Origin: Petrolisthes cinctipes
Taxonomy: Eukaryota > Arthropoda > Malacostraca > Decapoda > Porcellanidae
NCBI GenBank assembly: GCA_033782935.1
Contig: JAWQEG010002488.1
Coordinates: forward strand, 260,501-324,500
Direction of reading: 5' to 3'
Length of the DNA: 64,000 nt
The notes beneath the pieces were generated by a model that saw only the letters and a program-made list of their open reading frames with translations, was not told the DNA's origin and ran no database searches. A program made the position numbers and the translations under genes. This document shows positions 62,823-64,000 of the stretch, one piece after another (the first letter of the stretch is position 1; each line of letters opens with the position of its first letter).

Positions 62823-64000
62823 TTGCTTCTGGGACCCAACAATATCGAATTTTCGGGTGTTTTGAGGTTGAATTTGAGATATAAACGGGTACAGAAGATG
62901 CATGCACATATCGACTTTGGACACTTAAAATATCTTTTTTTAGCATGTTTTGAGCCTATATTTTGAAAACATTCTAGCACTGAGTAGGCATTCACATATC
63001 GCTTCTGGGATCCAAAAATATCGAATTTTCGGGTGTTTTGAGGTTGAATTTGAGATATAAACGAGTGCAGAAGATGCATACACATATTAACTTTGGGCAC
63101 CTAAAATATCGATTTTCAGCATGTTTTGGGCCTGTATCTGAGTAGGCATGTACAGATCGCTTCTAGGACCCCAAAATATCGAATTTTGGGTGTTTTGAGG
63201 TTGAATTTGAGATATAAACGAGTGCAGAAGATGCATACACATATTAACTTTGGGCACCTAAAATATCGATTTTCAGCATGTTTTGGGCCTGTATCTGAGT
63301 AGGCATGTACAGATCGCTTCTGGGACCCCTAAATATCGAATTTTCGGGTGTTTGGAGCCTGAGTTTGAGATATAAACGGGTACAGAAGATGCATGAACAT
63401 ATCGACTTTTGGGCACTTAAAAGATCGATTTTCAGTATGATATGGGCCTGTATTTTGAAAATACTCTAACACGGAGTAGGCATGTACAGATCGCTTCTGG
63501 CACTTCAAAATATCGAATTTTCGGGTGTTTTGAGCCTGAATTTGAGATATAAACGGGTACTGAAGATGCATGAACATATCGACTTTTGGGCCACTAAAAT
63601 ATCTATTTTGAGTATGTTTTGGGTCTGTATCTTGAAAACATTCTAACTAGGAGTAGGCATTTACAGATCGCTTCTAGGACAAAAAAATACCGAATTTTCG
63701 GGTGTTTTGATCCTGAATTTGAGATATAAACGGTTACAGAAGATGCATGCCTATATCGACTTAGGACACTTAAAATATTTATTTTTAGCATGTTTTGAGC
63801 CTATATTTTGAAAACATTCTGGCACTGAGTAGGCATGTATAGATTGCTTCTGGGACCCAAAAATATCGAATTTTCGGGTGTTTTGAGGTTGAATTTGAGA
63901 TATAAACGGGTACAGAAGATGCATGCACATATCGACTTTGGATACTTAAAATATCGATTTTTAGCGTGTTTTGAGCCTATATTTTGAAAACATTCTTGCA
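62823..64000 (+). repeat. Satellite to the window end, domain (ii) type
   Basis: Mixed domain (ii) monomers, with two 159-bp class S2 monomers (about 63130 and 63290) and a CGCTTCTGGCACTTC monomer near 63490. The last 57 bp (from 63944) are the start of a monomer cut by the window edge, so the array continues. Confidence 0.8.

Larger units (their letters stand above)
1..64000 (+). repeat. Satellite DNA array, 176-177 bp monomer family, head-to-tail
   Basis: The entire window is a tandem array of one monomer family. Read on the plus strand, each unit runs in the order ACCTAAAATATCGATTTT, GCATGTTTTGGGCC, GGCATGTACAGATCGC, CCAAAATATCGAATTTT, TTTGAGATATAAACGGG, GATGCATGCACATATCGAC. Spacing between successive AGCATG anchors is 176-177, ~147 or ~159 bp in nearly every case measured. 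I saw no monomer in reverse orientation and no stretch of unrelated sequence anywhere. Length, tandem order and HOR structure are those of a eukaryotic centromeric or pericentromeric satellite; that location is inference. It could also be a subtelomeric or interstitial heterochromatic block. I do not recognise the family by name, and the host cannot be identified from it. Confidence 0.97.

Noticed and set aside
1..64000. CRISPR-like or phage-type repeat array
   Set aside because: There are no unique spacers; the sequence between any two motif copies is itself the repeat. The unit is far too long for a CRISPR repeat.
1..64000. Transposable element, rRNA/tRNA gene or telomere repeat inside the array
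   Set aside because: I saw no target-site duplications, long terminal repeats, reverse transcriptase or transposase motifs, tRNA-like arms, rRNA blocks or TTAGGG/TTTAGGG runs. Every stretch could be assigned to the satellite.

Overview
The whole 64-kb window is one uninterrupted satellite DNA array. I found no gene, RNA gene, transposon, CRISPR array or other unique sequence in it. Every stretch I read belongs to one monomer family, and every copy lies in the same orientation. The window starts and ends inside a monomer, so the true array is longer than 64 kb. This points to eukaryotic constitutive heterochromatin. A 176-177 bp monomer with higher-order repeats (HORs) is typical of centromeric or pericentromeric satellites in plants and animals, but the sequence does not name the organism. 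A hand count of one consensus monomer gives about 41% GC.

Monomer architecture: a full monomer is 176-177 bp and is itself an old dimer of two ~88-bp halves. Half A (87 bp) begins ACCTAAAATATCGATTTT. Half B (~90 bp) begins ACCCCAAAATATCGAATTTT. Two deletion classes are common: ~147 bp (30 bp lost from half B) and ~159 bp (18 bp lost from half A). Rarer forms of 129, 167, 168, 181 and 191 bp occur. At an average near 168 bp the window holds roughly 380 monomers (an estimate, not a count).

Layout: (i) 1 to ~28 kb is a mosaic of large direct duplications (offsets 5,020, 5,561, 8,183, 9,603, 11,099, 13,089 and 19,764 bp). At 19,212-23,213 it contains three nearly identical copies of an 8-monomer, 1,334-bp HOR. 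(ii) ~28-47.5 kb is a second domain marked by a GCATATACAGTTCGC monomer. It has a 9-monomer, 1,529-bp HOR, length variants of it, and a large duplication (39,080-43,658 and 43,918-47,520) whose copies differ by exact blocks of five monomers and one monomer. (iii) 47.5-51.3 kb is a more irregular and diverged segment with the most aberrant monomers. (iv) 51.3-55.8 kb resembles domain (i) and has its own 1,369-bp duplication. (v) 55.8-64 kb returns to domain (ii) monomers and holds a recent 6-monomer, 1,011-bp tandem HOR.

No genes act together here. The content is structural, and its history reads as repeated unequal exchange in register between monomers. Many open frames exist on the minus strand, but they follow from the repeat and I reject them as genes. 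Duplication boundaries below were set by eye and are approximate to about 10-40 bp unless said to be exact.
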